From Bacteroidota bacterium (lineage in GTDB: Bacteria > Bacteroidota > Bacteroidia > JABDFU01): a stretch of DNA of 57,882 bases. This document shows, piece after piece, positions 30,387 through 38,567 of this stretch. Made by a program: the position numbers and the translations under genes. Below the pieces are notes generated by a model. The model was not told the origin of the DNA and searched no databases. It saw nothing but the letters and a program-made list of their open reading frames with translations. The stretch covers positions 1 to 57,882 of the forward strand of contig JACPDY010000022.1 of NCBI GenBank assembly GCA_016183775.1, given 5' to 3'. Positions within the stretch are counted from its first letter, which is position 1. Each line of letters begins with the position of its first letter.

Positions 30387-31652
30387 ATGCCAACCAGAAG
30401 TACAAACAGACTTTTCGCAAACGTGGACTGGATAACAGTCGGGATTTACCTTGCGCTCATTTTAATGGGTTGGGGAAATATTTATGCCGCTGTTTACAAT
30501 GAGGATCACGCAAACATTTTTGACATAAGCCAGAAGTATGGAAAACAAATGCTTTGGATCTGCACCGCCTTTGTCATTGCAATCATTATCCTCATCATTG
30601 ACTCAGAGTTTTATACGGCCTTTTCATTTCCTGTTTACGCTATCTCTATTCTCTCTCTTTTACTGGTATTGGTCATTGGCAAAGAAGTGAAAGGAAGTAA
30701 ATCATGGATATACTTTGGTAATACAGGTGTTCAACCCGCTGAATTTGCCAAATTTGCGGTCAATCTCGCGCTGGCAAAATTCCTCAGCCGGATGAACATC
30801 AAAATGACCGATCTGTCGACCAAGATCTATTCAACAATAATAATTCTCTTGCCCATGCTGATAATAATATTGCAGCACGAAACAGGTGTTGCGCTTGTTT
30901 ATGCTGCTTATATTTTTGTTTTATACCGGGAAGGCTTGTCGGGTAACTTTTTGTTGCTTGGCGTTTCCGCCATCATACTCTTTATTGTTTCATTGCTTTT
31001 CAATAAATATTATGTTATTGCGGCATTAGCGGTTCTGGCTATTATTGCGTTCTTATTAGTGAAGAAAAAAAGAAATAATATCCTGGTAATTATTGTAAGC
31101 CTTATCATTACCAGCGGCATTGTGCTGGGTACCGATTTCGCTTTCCGTAAACTGGAAGGCTATCAAAAAACACGCATCAATGTTTTTCTTGGAAAAGAGA
31201 TGGACAAAAACAAAACCGGCTATAATGTAAACCAGGCTAAAATTGCAATTGGCTCAGGCGGCTTTTTGGGAAAAGGCTACCTGGAAGGAACGCAAACCAA
31301 ATTTGATTTTGTACCGGAACAGGATACCGACTTTATATTTTGCACGGTCGGGGAAGAATGGGGGTTCCTTGGGTCGACCGCCATAATAGGATTATTCATT
31401 ACGTTAATCATACGTATTATTTTTATGGCAGAGCGGCAACGTTCACCATTCAGCCGTATTTACGGATATGGAGTCGCCTCTATCTTCTTTTTTCACCTGA
31501 TGATAAACGTAGGGATGACAATAGGTTTGGCGCCGGTAATAGGAATACCACTTCCCTTTTTCAGTTACGGCGGATCTTCGTTATGGTCGTTCACGATCCT
31601 CCTGTTCATTTTTATCAAACTGGACTCACACCGCTTACAAGTGTTCCGCTAA
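30387..31652 (+). CDS. rodA: Peptidoglycan glycosyltransferase RodA (SEDS family)
   Basis: 421 residues with about ten membrane helices. SEDS signatures: GSKSWIYFGNTGVQPAEFAK, YNVNQAKIAIGSGGFLGKG, EQDTDFIFCTVGEEWGF and GIPLPFFSYGGSS. It polymerises lipid II at the inner membrane in complex with PBP2. It is last in the purH/mre block. It converges on gap with a 4-nt overlap of the two stop regions and no terminator between them. Confidence 0.96.
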   Translation: MPTRSTNRLFANVDWITVGIYLALILMGWGNIYAAVYNEDHANIFDISQKYGKQMLWICTAFVIAIIILIIDSEFYTAFSFPVYAISILSLLLVLVIGKEVKGSKSWIYFGNTGVQPAEFAKFAVNLALAKFLSRMNIKMTDLSTKIYSTIIILLPMLIIILQHETGVALVYAAYIFVLYREGLSGNFLLLGVSAIILFIVSLLFNKYYVIAALAVLAIIAFLLVKKKRNNILVIIVSLIITSGIVLGTDFAFRKLEGYQKTRINVFLGKEMDKNKTGYNVNQAKIAIGSGGFLGKGYLEGTQTKFDFVPEQDTDFIFCTVGEEWGFLGSTAIIGLFITLIIRIIFMAERQRSPFSRIYGYGVASIFFFHLMINVGMTIGLAPVIGIPLPFFSYGGSSLWSFTILLFIFIKLDSHRLQVFR

Positions 31653-32644
31653 GAAATACGCTGAATGAGATCAGCCAGCCGGTTGGAGTAACCCGCTTCA
31701 TTGTCATACCAGCCCATAACCTTAACCATATTACCTACAACCGAAGTAAATTCGGAATCATACACACAGGAATGAGGGTTCCCTACAATATCTATTGAAA
31801 CAATAGGTTCATCGCAATAGGCAAGTATTCCTTTAAGGCTGCTCTCGGAGATTTTTTTAAACGCCGCATTTATTTCATTAACGCTTGTTGGTTTTGCCAA
31901 TACACAGGTAATATCGGTTATGGAACCATTAGGAACCGGCACGCGAATGCCACAGCCTCCTACTTTCCCTTCAAGATGGGGAAAAATTTTGGTCACCGCC
32001 TTGGCGGCACCTGTTGAAGTAGGAATAATGGAAAGTGCTGCCGCACGGGCCCTGCGCAGGTCTTTGTGCGGCGCATCATGCAAACGCTGATCACCGGTGT
32101 AGGAATGAATCGTTGTAACATAACAATCTTCTATTGTCCACAGATCATCCAGTATTTTTATCATAGGCGCGGCGCAATTCGTGGTGCACGAAGCGTTTGA
32201 GAACAACACATCACTCTTTTCAATCAGGTTGTCATTCACGCCCAGCACGATGGTTTTCACATCACTATCGGTTGAAGGGGCCGAAATGACAACCTTTTTC
32301 GCGCCAGCCTGCAAATGTTTTGACGCACTTGCCCTATCGAGATTATGGCCGGTGGCCTCGATCACCACATCCACTCCGTGTTTTTTCCAGGGTAAAACGG
32401 ATGGATCTTTTTCGGCATATACGTTTATTTTGTTCCCGTTAACTATTATATACTGGCCTTCACTTCCGATCACAGCATCAATGATCCCATGCACAGAATC
32501 ATACTTAAGCAGGTGCGCAAGCGTTTTACTGTCTGCCAGATCGTTTATAGCGACAACTTCAATTGAGGGCCTTTTCATCAATGCCCTGAAAGTTGTGCGG
32601 CCAATGCGGCCAAAACCGTTTATTGCAACTTTAATTTTTGTCAT
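31649..32644 (-). CDS. gap: Glyceraldehyde-3-phosphate dehydrogenase
   Basis: 331 residues. Rossmann start INGFGRIGR, NAD-type INDLAD (Asp35), catalytic Cys153 in SNASCTTNC, then TTIHSYTGDQ and WYDNEAGYSNR at the end. It is the NAD-dependent enzyme of glycolysis, cytoplasmic. The stop overlaps the rodA stop on the other strand by 4 nt, so convergent transcripts overlap. Confidence 0.97.
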   Translation of the reverse strand: MTKIKVAINGFGRIGRTTFRALMKRPSIEVVAINDLADSKTLAHLLKYDSVHGIIDAVIGSEGQYIIVNGNKINVYAEKDPSVLPWKKHGVDVVIEATGHNLDRASASKHLQAGAKKVVISAPSTDSDVKTIVLGVNDNLIEKSDVLFSNASCTTNCAAPMIKILDDLWTIEDCYVTTIHSYTGDQRLHDAPHKDLRRARAAALSIIPTSTGAAKAVTKIFPHLEGKVGGCGIRVPVPNGSITDITCVLAKPTSVNEINAAFKKISESSLKGILAYCDEPIVSIDIVGNPHSCVYDSEFTSVVGNMVKVMGWYDNEAGYSNRLADLIQRIS

Positions 32645-32665
32645 TTTGCAGAACTATTTATTTAT

Positions 32666-32673
32666 CAAAGGTA
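32666..32673 (-). promoter_or_regulatory. Possible -7 element for gap
   Basis: The minus strand reads TACCTTTG, matching TAnnTTTG, 21 nt upstream of the gap ATG. No clear TTTG at the -33 distance. Confidence 0.4.
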
Positions 32674-32850
32674 GTCAGAGTCTGTTTATGTTTGATATTT
32701 TTTCTACTCTTCATTTCGCCCTCCTAAATCGCAATGTCATTAAGTTAAGCCCTTCGGACTTATCTCAACAAACCATTACTTTTAATTTAACGACTTGGCC
32801 TAAATCGCCCAATGGAAATTCGCATTTAGGCAATTTAGGGGGCAAAGCAA

Positions 32851-32880
32851 AAGGGCATCCTTATAATTAAGAATGCCCTT
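32851..32880 (-). terminator. Terminator of the M43 protease gene
   Basis: aagggcat (32851-32858) pairs with atgccctt (32873-32880), with four inner pairs (ctta/taag) after a mismatch. On the minus strand it is followed by a T-rich run, 21 nt after the M43 stop codon. Confidence 0.8.
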
Positions 32881-32901
32881 CACCGTTAAACTTCAAAACA
32901 A

Positions 32902-35052
32902 CTAATCCAACAAAATAAACTTTTTTACAGCAATATTTTTATTATCAATATTCAGGCGGATGAAATACATTCCCTTAGCTACACTTTGCTTACTTATTTT
33001 ATACGCATAATCCCCATCATCCTGCATTTGATCTACCAGCGTTTTTACTTTGTTTCCTAAAATGTCATAAAGGCTTAACTCAACATCCTGCTTTTGATCG
33101 ATGTGATAAGTGATGGTAGCTGATTCATTGGCCGGATTCGGGTATACCGAAAGTGAATTAACAGAATTCTCATTTTCAATAACTCCAACTTTGCGATCCG
33201 CACTGATATTTATATCATCAATATATAAATTGTTTGAATAAGGGCTACTGTTATATTGAAATTTAAACCGGATATTACCTTTCGCAATTGACGGAGACAA
33301 TAGCACACTCTTTATCTTCCACAATGATGCATTATTGGGTACGTAGGACGTGCTGACACTTCCGCCAGTAAGGAACGACGCACCACTCAGAGTTGTATCT
33401 AATGTCCAGTTTTTCCCACAATTAGAGGAGAAATATATTTTAAGAGATTCTGTTATGTCAGCCGATTTAAAGGCCTTTGTCGCATAAGAATACCAGAAAT
33501 TAAGGTATATCGGATTAACTCCTGTTAAATCAATTGAAGGAGTTATAAATTCATCTACATCGCCGGAACCACTGCTGAAAGGGAAATTAGGATACCCACT
33601 CGGGAAGAATGAATTAAGCATAATTGATTTTGAACCTGAATGTGAAGCTGTGTTTGTCAATTGCCAGCTGGAAGAGTTGTTGATATCAACCGGCTGATTA
33701 ATAACAAACCAATCTGAATCAAACTCGGCGGCATTTTCAAAATCTTCAACAATTGTACCTGTGCGCTGGCTTGCAACAGGATCACTGATAAATACCTGTT
33801 TGGTAACTGTTTTTGTATCCGATCCATTTGTATTTGAAACAGTAAGACTGACTGTTTGCCAGCCTGTAGTGTTAAATACAACACTTTCATTTTGCAGGGT
33901 TGAAGTGGATGGAGTTGCGTTACTAAATGTCCATGTACGGTTATCAACCTGGCCATTCCAGGATACATCATAAAAAAGGAAATTAACCCCGCTGCAGCCA
34001 TAATTTCCGAACGAATAAAAATCGGCTATGGGGGCACAGGTCGTAGTAACAGAACCATCAACCCCTGTAGCAGCTAAGTTGGCAGGTGTCCACAAATTAC
34101 TTCTTCCGGCCACAGAGCTGTTTAATGTTGCTTCCATTGCAGCCTGTTGGCCAAGTGTAAACATTTTTCCGCAATAGGAGTAATCCATATAATTTTCTAC
34201 ATTTTCTTTTATCCCTATAGTACAAATATCCGTAATAGATGGACAAGTTGTAAATCCTTTTGTTATAGGAGTGTCACTGATTCCATCATCACCACATGTC
34301 ACACCTGCCGTTTCTCCGGAGGAGTTCCAGGGATGAAATAAACTTAACCAGTGCCCTATTTCGTGGGTTAATGTTCTTGATTTATAAGCACTTGAAGTAC
34401 CAATGCTTCCAACATAATCACTTAGCGACATAACTCCATCTAATGGGCCGTAAAAACCATCCGAAGAAGTCGGAAACTGAGCATATGCAGCAGCACCTGG
34501 CCTATCTTTAAGCACAGCGGCGGTCCATATGTTAAGGTATTTTTCTTTAGGCCATGCATTAAGTTTCGCGGCACTACCTCCAGCATAAGTTTGCAACGAT
34601 TGAATCCGCTCTATCCCATTTGTACATTTTCCATCAGGATCTTTTTTCGCAAGGCGGAACTCAAATTGGCAATTTGCAATTAACGGCTTAAATTCAGCTT
34701 GAACAGTGGCTGTATCAGCATTCAGCTTTTGAAAATCACGGTTAATAACGGCTATCGCGTCATTGATCTGCGCGTCAGAAATATTCTCAGCCCCATAATT
34801 GTGAATAACATGGAATACAACCGGAATTATATATTTAGCAACAGAAGATGTTTTGGCAGCAGCGCGTTTCTGAGCAAAATCAGCCTGATATTTCTGAAAC
34901 TCTTCCATTTGCTTCAGGAGCTCCGGGTGTTCCTTTATTTGCTTCTCAAGTAATTCAGAAGTACCGCATGGATTAATATTCTGAGAATGTACAATGCCAA
35001 CATTTAAACAAAATGCAACACTTACAGCAGCAAAAAGCAACTTTGATTTCAT
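32902..35052 (-). CDS. M43 (pappalysin/cytophagalysin) family secreted metalloprotease with PKD and T9SS domains
   Basis: 716 residues. Signal peptide about 1-23, propeptide, then catalytic domain. The zinc site is HEIGHWLSLFH (His230, Glu231, His234, His240), with the Met-turn ENYMDYSYC later. Family members normally have Gly two residues after the Trp (HWLGL); here it is Ser, an unusual substitution in an otherwise complete site. Cys residues around TCGDDGISDTP and CPSITDIC fit the disulfides of the family. A PKD-like domain follows at about 340-430, a jelly-roll-like segment at about 430-620, and a T9SS C-terminal domain (SVYPNPANES...KKFILLD). It should be a secreted endopeptidase. Confidence 0.92.
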   Translation of the reverse strand: MKSKLLFAAVSVAFCLNVGIVHSQNINPCGTSELLEKQIKEHPELLKQMEEFQKYQADFAQKRAAAKTSSVAKYIIPVVFHVIHNYGAENISDAQINDAIAVINRDFQKLNADTATVQAEFKPLIANCQFEFRLAKKDPDGKCTNGIERIQSLQTYAGGSAAKLNAWPKEKYLNIWTAAVLKDRPGAAAYAQFPTSSDGFYGPLDGVMSLSDYVGSIGTSSAYKSRTLTHEIGHWLSLFHPWNSSGETAGVTCGDDGISDTPITKGFTTCPSITDICTIGIKENVENYMDYSYCGKMFTLGQQAAMEATLNSSVAGRSNLWTPANLAATGVDGSVTTTCAPIADFYSFGNYGCSGVNFLFYDVSWNGQVDNRTWTFSNATPSTSTLQNESVVFNTTGWQTVSLTVSNTNGSDTKTVTKQVFISDPVASQRTGTIVEDFENAAEFDSDWFVINQPVDINNSSSWQLTNTASHSGSKSIMLNSFFPSGYPNFPFSSGSGDVDEFITPSIDLTGVNPIYLNFWYSYATKAFKSADITESLKIYFSSNCGKNWTLDTTLSGASFLTGGSVSTSYVPNNASLWKIKSVLLSPSIAKGNIRFKFQYNSSPYSNNLYIDDINISADRKVGVIENENSVNSLSVYPNPANESATITYHIDQKQDVELSLYDILGNKVKTLVDQMQDDGDYAYKISKQSVAKGMYFIRLNIDNKNIAVKKFILLD

Positions 35053-35240
35053 GTGTATTATGTTTTAATAAGTTTTAAATACGTCAGGTAACTTCATGCC
35101 TTATTTCTAAGGGTTTTAAAAATACAAATTAATTTAAGATTACAACAAATCTGGCCTTGTTTTTAATGCAAATTATTTAACGGTTGGTTTAAGCCCATGA
35201 ATTGCGAAAACGTTGAGTAAACGGAGAAAAGTCTCTGTTT

Positions 35241-36122
35241 TTAAAACACATGCCTTTCAGCATGGTAAGAAGAGCGCACGAGCGGGCCGCTTTCAACATA
35301 TATAAAACCCTTTTCATGAGCAATCTGCCCGAGGCGAGCAAAGATATCGGGGTGAACGAACTCAGTAACAGGCAAATGCTTTTTGGTAGGTTGAAGGTAT
35401 TGTCCGAGGGTTAAGACATTGCAATCAACACTTCTCAGGTCATTCATCGTTTCAATTACTTCGGTTTCAGTTTCACCCAAACCAAGCATAACACCACATT
35501 TTGTACGCAACCCGGCTTCTTTGGCTCTTTGCAACACCTCCAGGCTCCTGTCGTATTTTGCCTGTACCCTCACCTGCCTTGTCAACCGCCTTACTGTTTC
35601 CAAATTATGAGATAATATATCCGGTTTGGCATCAAGCACCACCTGAAGATTCTCCCAGTTTCCCCTGAAATCAGGTATTAATGTTTCAAATTTTGTTTCG
35701 GGACTAACCTTACGGATGGCATAGATGGTCTCAGCCCAAATATGAGCACCACCATCCTCCAGGTCATCGCGATCAACCGAGGTAATTACACAGTGTTTTA
35801 CATTCATTAACCGCACCGATTCCGCAACCCTGGCGGGTTCATTTTTATCGACGGGCAAGGGTTTTCCTGTTGCTACTGAACAAAATCCACAGGAGCGGGT
35901 ACATATATTTCCCAGTATCATAAAAGTAGCCGTACCCGCACCCCAGCATTCGCCCATATTCGGGCAGTTGCCACTCTCACAAATAGTATGCAGCTTGTGT
36001 GTTTCAACTATTTTACGAACATGCAGATATTCTTTGCCGATCGGGAGTTTCACTCTCAGCCAATCGGGCTTTTTGCGGGCAGGGACTTCCTGAACAGAGG
36101 TATTGTCAACTAATTCGGCCAT
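35241..36122 (-). CDS. lipA: Lipoyl synthase
   Basis: 293 residues. Both clusters are visible: the auxiliary cluster Cys48, Cys53, Cys59 ([12 protein letters not shown]) and the radical-SAM CxxxCxxC Cys74, Cys78, Cys81 (CTRSCGFC). The C-terminus [10 protein letters not shown] has the conserved Ser that ligates the auxiliary cluster. It inserts two sulfurs into octanoyl groups on E2/GcvH proteins. The gene begins 6 nt after the stop of the upstream outer-membrane-type gene, so they are co-transcribed. Confidence 0.97.
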   Translation of the reverse strand: MAELVDNTSVQEVPARKKPDWLRVKLPIGKEYLHVRKIVETHKLHTICESGNCPNMGECWGAGTATFMILGNICTRSCGFCSVATGKPLPVDKNEPARVAESVRLMNVKHCVITSVDRDDLEDGGAHIWAETIYAIRKVSPETKFETLIPDFRGNWENLQVVLDAKPDILSHNLETVRRLTRQVRVQAKYDRSLEVLQRAKEAGLRTKCGVMLGLGETETEVIETMNDLRSVDCNVLTLGQYLQPTKKHLPVTEFVHPDIFARLGQIAHEKGFIYVESGPLVRSSYHAERHVF

Positions 36123-36128
36123 CGGTCA

Positions 36129-36890
36129 TTAAAACCATTTTTTACCGTATATGAGACTGATGTATATGGAAGGGAACAGCTGGTAGTTATTTGTATATGC
36201 CATTATAGGCACTACTTTAGGATAAGCGTCAAGCGTGATTCCTGTTTCTATGACTTTAATATCATTACGCAGATCGGCATACTCAAAACTGAGTGCAAAT
36301 TTAGCATATCCGCCCGGGAAGAATTTCGTCTCATCGAATCCTTTAAAGTAAGGGGCGCGGCCATATATCTTATCGAATGTATGTTCATTCGGATCATATT
36401 TTTCCGTTGACAAATTAAACTCACTGTTAATATTTGTCTGGTGGAGTATTTCAAGATAAACGGGCTTGGCTAAAGCAATAGAAGCTCCGAGATAAGTAGA
36501 GTAGCGTATCTCAACGCTTTTTCGCTCCGCTTTGCGGAACAGCACATTCTGAAAACCAATACCAAAACGGGGAATGATAATTGAATTAAGTTTCCCATAG
36601 TAAAACCCTTTTGAGTTTTCAAAATAGGGATTAACGCTCTTTATTTCTTTAGGATGACTCATATTCACAAGCTCCACTTCCAATACGCGTTTACGTGTAC
36701 CGGTTACGTGTTTTGCCCTGCGATAGGTCATTCCAAACCCATTGGAATGGGCCAGCAAACCAAACACCGCTTCATTGCGATACATCACATTGATATCTAC
36801 CCCGCTTTGAACCAATGTTGTTGCATCCTGGGCAAAAATAAAGCCGGAAACAAACAGCGAGACAGAAGTAATTATGATTTTCCGAAACAT
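36129..36890 (-). CDS. Predicted exported beta-barrel-like protein of unknown function
   Basis: 253 residues. Signal peptide about 1-20 (IIITSVSLFVSGFIFAQ). The rest is rich in alternating hydrophobic/aromatic strands (GFGMTYRRAK, RKRVLEVELVNM, KLNSIIIPRFGIGFQNVLF, PSIYISLIYGKKWF), ending in Phe, as expected for a small outer-membrane barrel. No named family is recognised. The 6-nt spacing to lipA shows a shared transcript, but a shared role is not evident. Confidence 0.7.
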   Translation of the reverse strand: MFRKIIITSVSLFVSGFIFAQDATTLVQSGVDINVMYRNEAVFGLLAHSNGFGMTYRRAKHVTGTRKRVLEVELVNMSHPKEIKSVNPYFENSKGFYYGKLNSIIIPRFGIGFQNVLFRKAERKSVEIRYSTYLGASIALAKPVYLEILHQTNINSEFNLSTEKYDPNEHTFDKIYGRAPYFKGFDETKFFPGGYAKFALSFEYADLRNDIKVIETGITLDAYPKVVPIMAYTNNYQLFPSIYISLIYGKKWF

Positions 36891-36915
36891 CGGTATACCT
36901 TTACAATTAGACTAA

Positions 36916-36947
36916 CAAATATATTAAAATAACACCTCAATACCCAA
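36916..36947 (-). promoter_or_regulatory. Promoter of the barrel protein-lipA operon
   Basis: On the minus strand TTG (36947-36945), a 21-nt spacer and TATATTTG (36923-36916), 26 nt before the ATG at 36890. Good agreement with the Bacteroidota consensus. Confidence 0.55.
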
Positions 36948-36955
36948 TTAATACC

Positions 36956-37363
36956 ATGCAAACTTCTGTCATAAAATACCTCGGCAACCTCAGGACTGAA
37001 GCCATCCACAGGCAATCGGGCAAGCAGCTGATCACGGATGCTCCGACCGATAACCAGGGTAAAGGAGAAGCGTTTTCACCCACAGATCTTTTGAGCACTT
37101 CGCTGGGATGCTGTATGTTAACAATTATGGGAATTATAGCCAACCGTCATGCCATTGACATGACCGGTACACAGGTTGAAATAACTAAGATCATGAAATC
37201 TGATCCAAGGCGGGTCGGTGAAATTATTGTAAAAATGATCTTGCCAAAAAACTACAGCTTGAAAGAAAAGGAATTACTTGAGAATGCAGCCCGTACCTGC
37301 CCTGTTGCGAAAAGCCTGCATCCCGATCTTAAACAAACCTTAGACTTTGTTTATCCGGGATAA
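36956..37363 (+). CDS. OsmC/Ohr family protein
   Basis: 135 residues. Family pattern: GEAFSPTDLLSTSLGCCMLTIM (first Cys pair at 52-53) and ARTCPVAKSLHP (Cys115), the two redox cysteines of peroxide-reducing OsmC proteins. It probably reduces organic hydroperoxides in the cytoplasm. The OsmC branch (YhfA/YeaK-like) cannot be fixed by eye. Monocistronic, with a strong terminator downstream. Confidence 0.9.
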   Translation: MQTSVIKYLGNLRTEAIHRQSGKQLITDAPTDNQGKGEAFSPTDLLSTSLGCCMLTIMGIIANRHAIDMTGTQVEITKIMKSDPRRVGEIIVKMILPKNYSLKEKELLENAARTCPVAKSLHPDLKQTLDFVYPG

Positions 37364-37391
37364 ATTTAACGGATCGGAAATGCCAAAAAAC

Positions 37392-37426
37392 AAACGACCA
37401 TGATCCGTATAGAATCATGGTCGTTT
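37392..37426. terminator. Bidirectional terminator
   Basis: Perfect 13-bp inverted repeat (37392-37404 with 37414-37426) with a 9-nt loop, between the convergent osmC-type gene and the small lipoprotein gene. Confidence 0.85.
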
Positions 37427-37445
37427 ACAATAAGTTTATTATCTC

Positions 37446-37583
37446 TCAGGAATTTTTCACCAAAGCCTGATCATTAATATTTGGTGCTTTAGTATAAGCC
37501 GGGCATTTTTCGTGTGTTTTACAAGAGCTTAAGAAAACAATGAATAACACCGCAATAGCTGCAATAACAGTTATCTTTTTCAT
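37446..37583 (-). CDS. Small lipoprotein, 45 aa
   Basis: Translation begins MKKITVIAAIAVLFIVF and continues LSSC, a good lipobox (Cys21), giving a mature lipoprotein of 25 residues that includes KTHEKCPAYTKAP. Short lipoproteins with CPAY near the front are known to me from other Bacteroidota genomes, always without a function. The signal peptide, lipobox and clean stop make it a real gene despite its length. It is isolated: ung is divergent 260 nt away, and the terminator at 37392-37426 lies 20 nt past its stop. Confidence 0.75.
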   Translation of the reverse strand: MKKITVIAAIAVLFIVFLSSCKTHEKCPAYTKAPNINDQALVKNS

Positions 37584-37844
37584 ATATATCTTTTGTTTAA
37601 TTTTTAAAGTTAATGATTATTTACAAACAGCATGCCACATTCACTTCCAATCAATAATCCATCAGTTGTATGGGCATTTTATTTGTATAAAGAATTGGAC
37701 TTTATATATGAAATTCAATTAATGTACTTTGCAAATATTGTGAAATATATTTAAAAACACAATAGCCTGCACTTTATTTTTTAATATTTTTATGTTCCTC
37801 ATATACATAACAATACTTTATTATTTGAAACTAATTAATTACCT

Positions 37845-38543
37845 ATGACGAACACCGTTACAATAAGTCCTTCCATCGACGAAAGCTGGAAAATTGCCCT
37901 GCAAAATCAATTTGAGGCCCCTTATTTTTCAGATTTAAAACGGTTTTTAGTTGAAGAAAAGAAGAAAAACATAGTTTATCCTCCCGGACCAAAGATATTT
38001 TCGGCATTTAACCATACACCATTTGATAAAGTAAAGGTTGTTATTATCGGTCAGGATCCTTATCACGGCGCCGGGCAAGCGAATGGACTTTGCTTTTCTG
38101 TGAGCCCTGGTATTAAACAACCTCCATCTTTGGTCAATATTTTTAAAGAAATTAATTCAGATCTGGGTATACCAATTCCGGAAAGCGGTAATCTTGAACC
38201 CTGGGCCGACCAGGGAGTATTATTGCTCAATGCCACTTTAACTGTCCGTGCCAATAACCCCGGATCTCATCAGAACAAAGGCTGGGAAATTTTTACTGAT
38301 GCTGTTATCAAATACCTATCGGAGAACAAAAAAGGACTGGTGTTTTTATTGTGGGGCAGGTTCGCACAGGCAAAAGAAGTTTTAATTGACAGCGCTAAAC
38401 ATTATATTTTAAAAGCCGCCCATCCTTCTCCCTTTTCGGCATATAATGGTTTTTTCGGATGCAAACATTTTTCAAAAACAAATGAACTGTTGCGGAAACA
38501 AGACCTGGCTGAAATTAATTGGAATCCCTCTCCGGCCCTTTAA
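37845..38543 (+). CDS. ung: Uracil-DNA glycosylase
   Basis: 232 residues, family 1 length. Water-activating loop IIGQDPYHGAGQANGL (Asp71), uracil-specificity segment VLLLNATLTVR and Leu-loop HPSPFSAYNGFFG (His193; the usual LSA is FSA). It removes uracil from DNA. 24 nt upstream of the next gene, so possibly co-transcribed. Confidence 0.97.
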   Translation: MTNTVTISPSIDESWKIALQNQFEAPYFSDLKRFLVEEKKKNIVYPPGPKIFSAFNHTPFDKVKVVIIGQDPYHGAGQANGLCFSVSPGIKQPPSLVNIFKEINSDLGIPIPESGNLEPWADQGVLLLNATLTVRANNPGSHQNKGWEIFTDAVIKYLSENKKGLVFLLWGRFAQAKEVLIDSAKHYILKAAHPSPFSAYNGFFGCKHFSKTNELLRKQDLAEINWNPSPAL

Positions 38544-38567
38544 CTTGAGACATGAGTATTTAACTAC

